A stretch of DNA of 64,000 nucleotides, taken from the NCBI RefSeq assembly GCF_013372205.1, contig NZ_CP053831.1, positions 1,426,001 through 1,490,000 on the forward strand, given 5' to 3'. Every line of letters begins with the position of its first letter. The first letter of the stretch is position 1. Positions 62,667 through 64,000 of the stretch are shown here, piece after piece. Below the pieces are notes generated by a model. That model made no database searches. It was not told where the DNA came from and worked only from the letters and a program-made list of their open reading frames with translations. The position numbers were made by a program, and so were the translations under genes. This stretch comes from Campylobacter mucosalis. Lineage in GTDB: Bacteria > Campylobacterota > Campylobacteria > Campylobacterales > Campylobacteraceae.

Positions 62667-64000
62667 TTATCTCCATAAAAGCACTATTTTTTCATCATAA
62701 ATATCGCTTTTTTTAGGAGCTAAAGATATGACATTTAGCTTTAAATTTTCAATATCATAGGCAGACTTTAGCGTTGATACTTCTTGATTAAAGTCCTCTA
62801 AAAGCAAGTCAATCCTAGCATTTAGCTCATCTACACTCTGTTCGCTAAGCTTTACGTCATCTCTATCTTTTAGAACTTTGTTTGCACTTTTAACACCAGT
62901 TGCTATCTTGCCAACACTAGTCTTGCTAATGCCCCTTGAGCCACCCAAAAACGCACCAAGCAAACTAGCTCCGATACTAATGACAGCGTCAAGTCCACTT
63001 GCCTTCATCTCCCTTTGCTCTTTTTCTAGTTTTACAGCAGCTTTGTTCAGCTTATCCTCTAGCTTAAGCTTCTCGGCTTCAAATTTCTTGGTTAACTCAG
63101 CAGTTTTAGCCTCTAAAATTTCATTGCACCTGTCTGATAGTCTTATATAAAATTGCTCTTTGCTCTCATTTGGATCTGAGTTTAAGCCCATTGCCTCAAA
63201 TAGCTCAAGTCTTTCACTTCTAAATACAAAATCTTTAAAGTCGCGTTCAAAAGTGCTAAAATTCTTAGCACTTTGTATAAAGCTTGGTAAAATTTCATAG
63301 CTAACACCATCACGCTGAGTGCCTATGCTAACGTGTGCATTTTGACTGGCTTGTTCCCACTCAATGCCATTTTGAGCCTCGTCAAGAGCGTAAATATAGC
63401 TAACATTTTTAACGACATCAACGCCTTTTTTAGCGTCATAGTATCTTACCTTTGCACTCGCAAACAAAGATGGTTTAAGCGTATTTGACTCGCTTATGGC
63501 AAAAATTTGCTCTATTTGGTTTGAGAGTATTGGCTTTACGCTGGTTTTGTTTGTCACTTTATCGTGAATGGTGTTTGAGTTGGCTTTTCTTTCGCTCATT
63601 AAATTTGAAATTTGCTCACGAGAGAGCGGTCCTTTTAGATAGCTTAACGCCCAGCGTGTGCTTATGACATTTAAGCCATCTTCGTTTATATTTTTTACCA
63701 AAAAATGGCGTTTGGCTAAATTTGATATGATATTTTCTATGTCTGATTTTTCCGCACCAGAGCCTGAAATTCCAGTTAATCCGTCTATGACACGGGCTTT
63801 ATCCTGAGCCGTTTGAAGCCTTCCTATAAACCAAGTGCCTATGTTGCTAAGTCCCTTATAATCAAGATCGACAGGGTTTTGGGTGCTAAGGATACAGCCT
63901 AAACCAAACGCACGAGCCTGTTTAAGAAGCGTGAGCATAGGTGTTTTTGACGGCGGATTTGCATTTGGCGGGAAAAAGCCAAAAATTTCATCCATATAAA
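62667..64000 (-). CDS. HerA-like ATPase, C-terminal part only
   Basis: Frame open to the window edge; the start is outside. MDEIFGFFPPNA is a Walker B region, and STQNPVDLDYKGLSNIGTWF with GRLQTAQDKARVIDGL follows as the HerA/FtsK-type motif block. From about base 63150 down the protein has a charged coiled coil (AELTKKFEAEKLKLEDKLNK) and then a glycine-rich segment LLGAFLGGSRG. HerA-like proteins act as DNA translocases or in defence and conjugation; the N-terminal part would be needed to decide. Confidence 0.72.
   Translation of the reverse strand, partial: YMDEIFGFFPPNANPPSKTPMLTLLKQARAFGLGCILSTQNPVDLDYKGLSNIGTWFIGRLQTAQDKARVIDGLTGISGSGAEKSDIENIISNLAKRHFLVKNINEDGLNVISTRWALSYLKGPLSREQISNLMSERKANSNTIHDKVTNKTSVKPILSNQIEQIFAISESNTLKPSLFASAKVRYYDAKKGVDVVKNVSYIYALDEAQNGIEWEQASQNAHVSIGTQRDGVSYEILPSFIQSAKNFSTFERDFKDFVFRSERLELFEAMGLNSDPNESKEQFYIRLSDRCNEILEAKTAELTKKFEAEKLKLEDKLNKAAVKLEKEQREMKASGLDAVISIGASLLGAFLGGSRGISKTSVGKIATGVKSANKVLKDRDDVKLSEQSVDELNARIDLLLEDFNQEVSTLKSAYDIENLKLNVISLAPKKSDIYDEKIVLLWR

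Overview
The window is a 64 kb chromosomal segment of a Campylobacter species other than C. jejuni (Campylobacterota). This rests on the AT-rich base composition, the dense short-spaced operons, and gene blocks that match C. jejuni neighbourhoods I know: surA-like/gltX2/mez/upp (Cj1289-Cj1286c), ciaB/thioesterase (Cj0914c-Cj0915), modE/fdhD/fdhC/fdhB/fdhA/Tat peptide (Cj1507c-Cj1514c), the Ftr1/P19 iron operon (Cj1658-Cj1665) and ppx/cosR/folB (Cj0353c-Cj0356c). No rRNA, tRNA, IS element, prophage or CRISPR array was seen. The first and last genes run off the window.

Layout. 1-4.96 kb: partial DsbC-like isomerase, nspC, YajR-like MFS pump, rdgB, BaiN/YhiN flavoprotein. 5.1-12.1 kb: TMAO/S-oxide reductase with its monohaem cytochrome, moeA, a YedE selenium transporter, and a surA-like/moaD/moaE operon. 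12.2-19.8 kb: gltX, mez, upp, RclA-like flavoprotein, luxS, an unlisted 32-codon membrane peptide gene, a gene behind a sigma28-type promoter, a zinc-ribbon protein, dut, EI24 protein. 19.9-25.7 kb: a five-gene peptide/amide catabolism operon (M20 carbamoylase, abgA-like, pepE, dcuC, pepT). 25.8-37.5 kb: carboxynorspermidine synthase, an isolated KAP-type NTPase, small membrane proteins, two GGDEF/EAL proteins, ciaB, thioesterase. 37.5-48.8 kb: two formate dehydrogenase operons reading away from a 675-base AT-rich spacer. 48.8-58.1 kb: a phase-variable DUF2920 gene, lipoproteins and the P19 iron-uptake operon. 58.2-64 kb: ppx/gppA, a histidine kinase joined to cosR, folB, plsY and a partial HerA-like ATPase.

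The unifying theme is molybdenum and selenium respiration. Both FdhA proteins are interrupted by an in-frame TGA in the same sequence context, followed by a hairpin, so they are selenoproteins read through as Sec and not pseudogenes. MoeA and MoaD/MoaE make the cofactor, YedE probably supplies selenium, FdhD sulfurates the cofactor, a TorD-type chaperone and Tat signals handle export, and a ModE-like regulator ends the fdh1 region. The fdh2 set has only the Tat peptide, FdhA2 and FdhB2, so it must borrow a quinone-linked cytochrome b or work without one.

The most notable leads are the divergent duplicated selenoprotein FDH locus with its inverted repeats, the C9 tract in the DUF2920 gene, the histidine kinase beside CosR, the zincin motif in CiaB, the isolated KAP NTPase, the Cys-rich duplicated module of ModE, and the small membrane peptide convergent with luxS.
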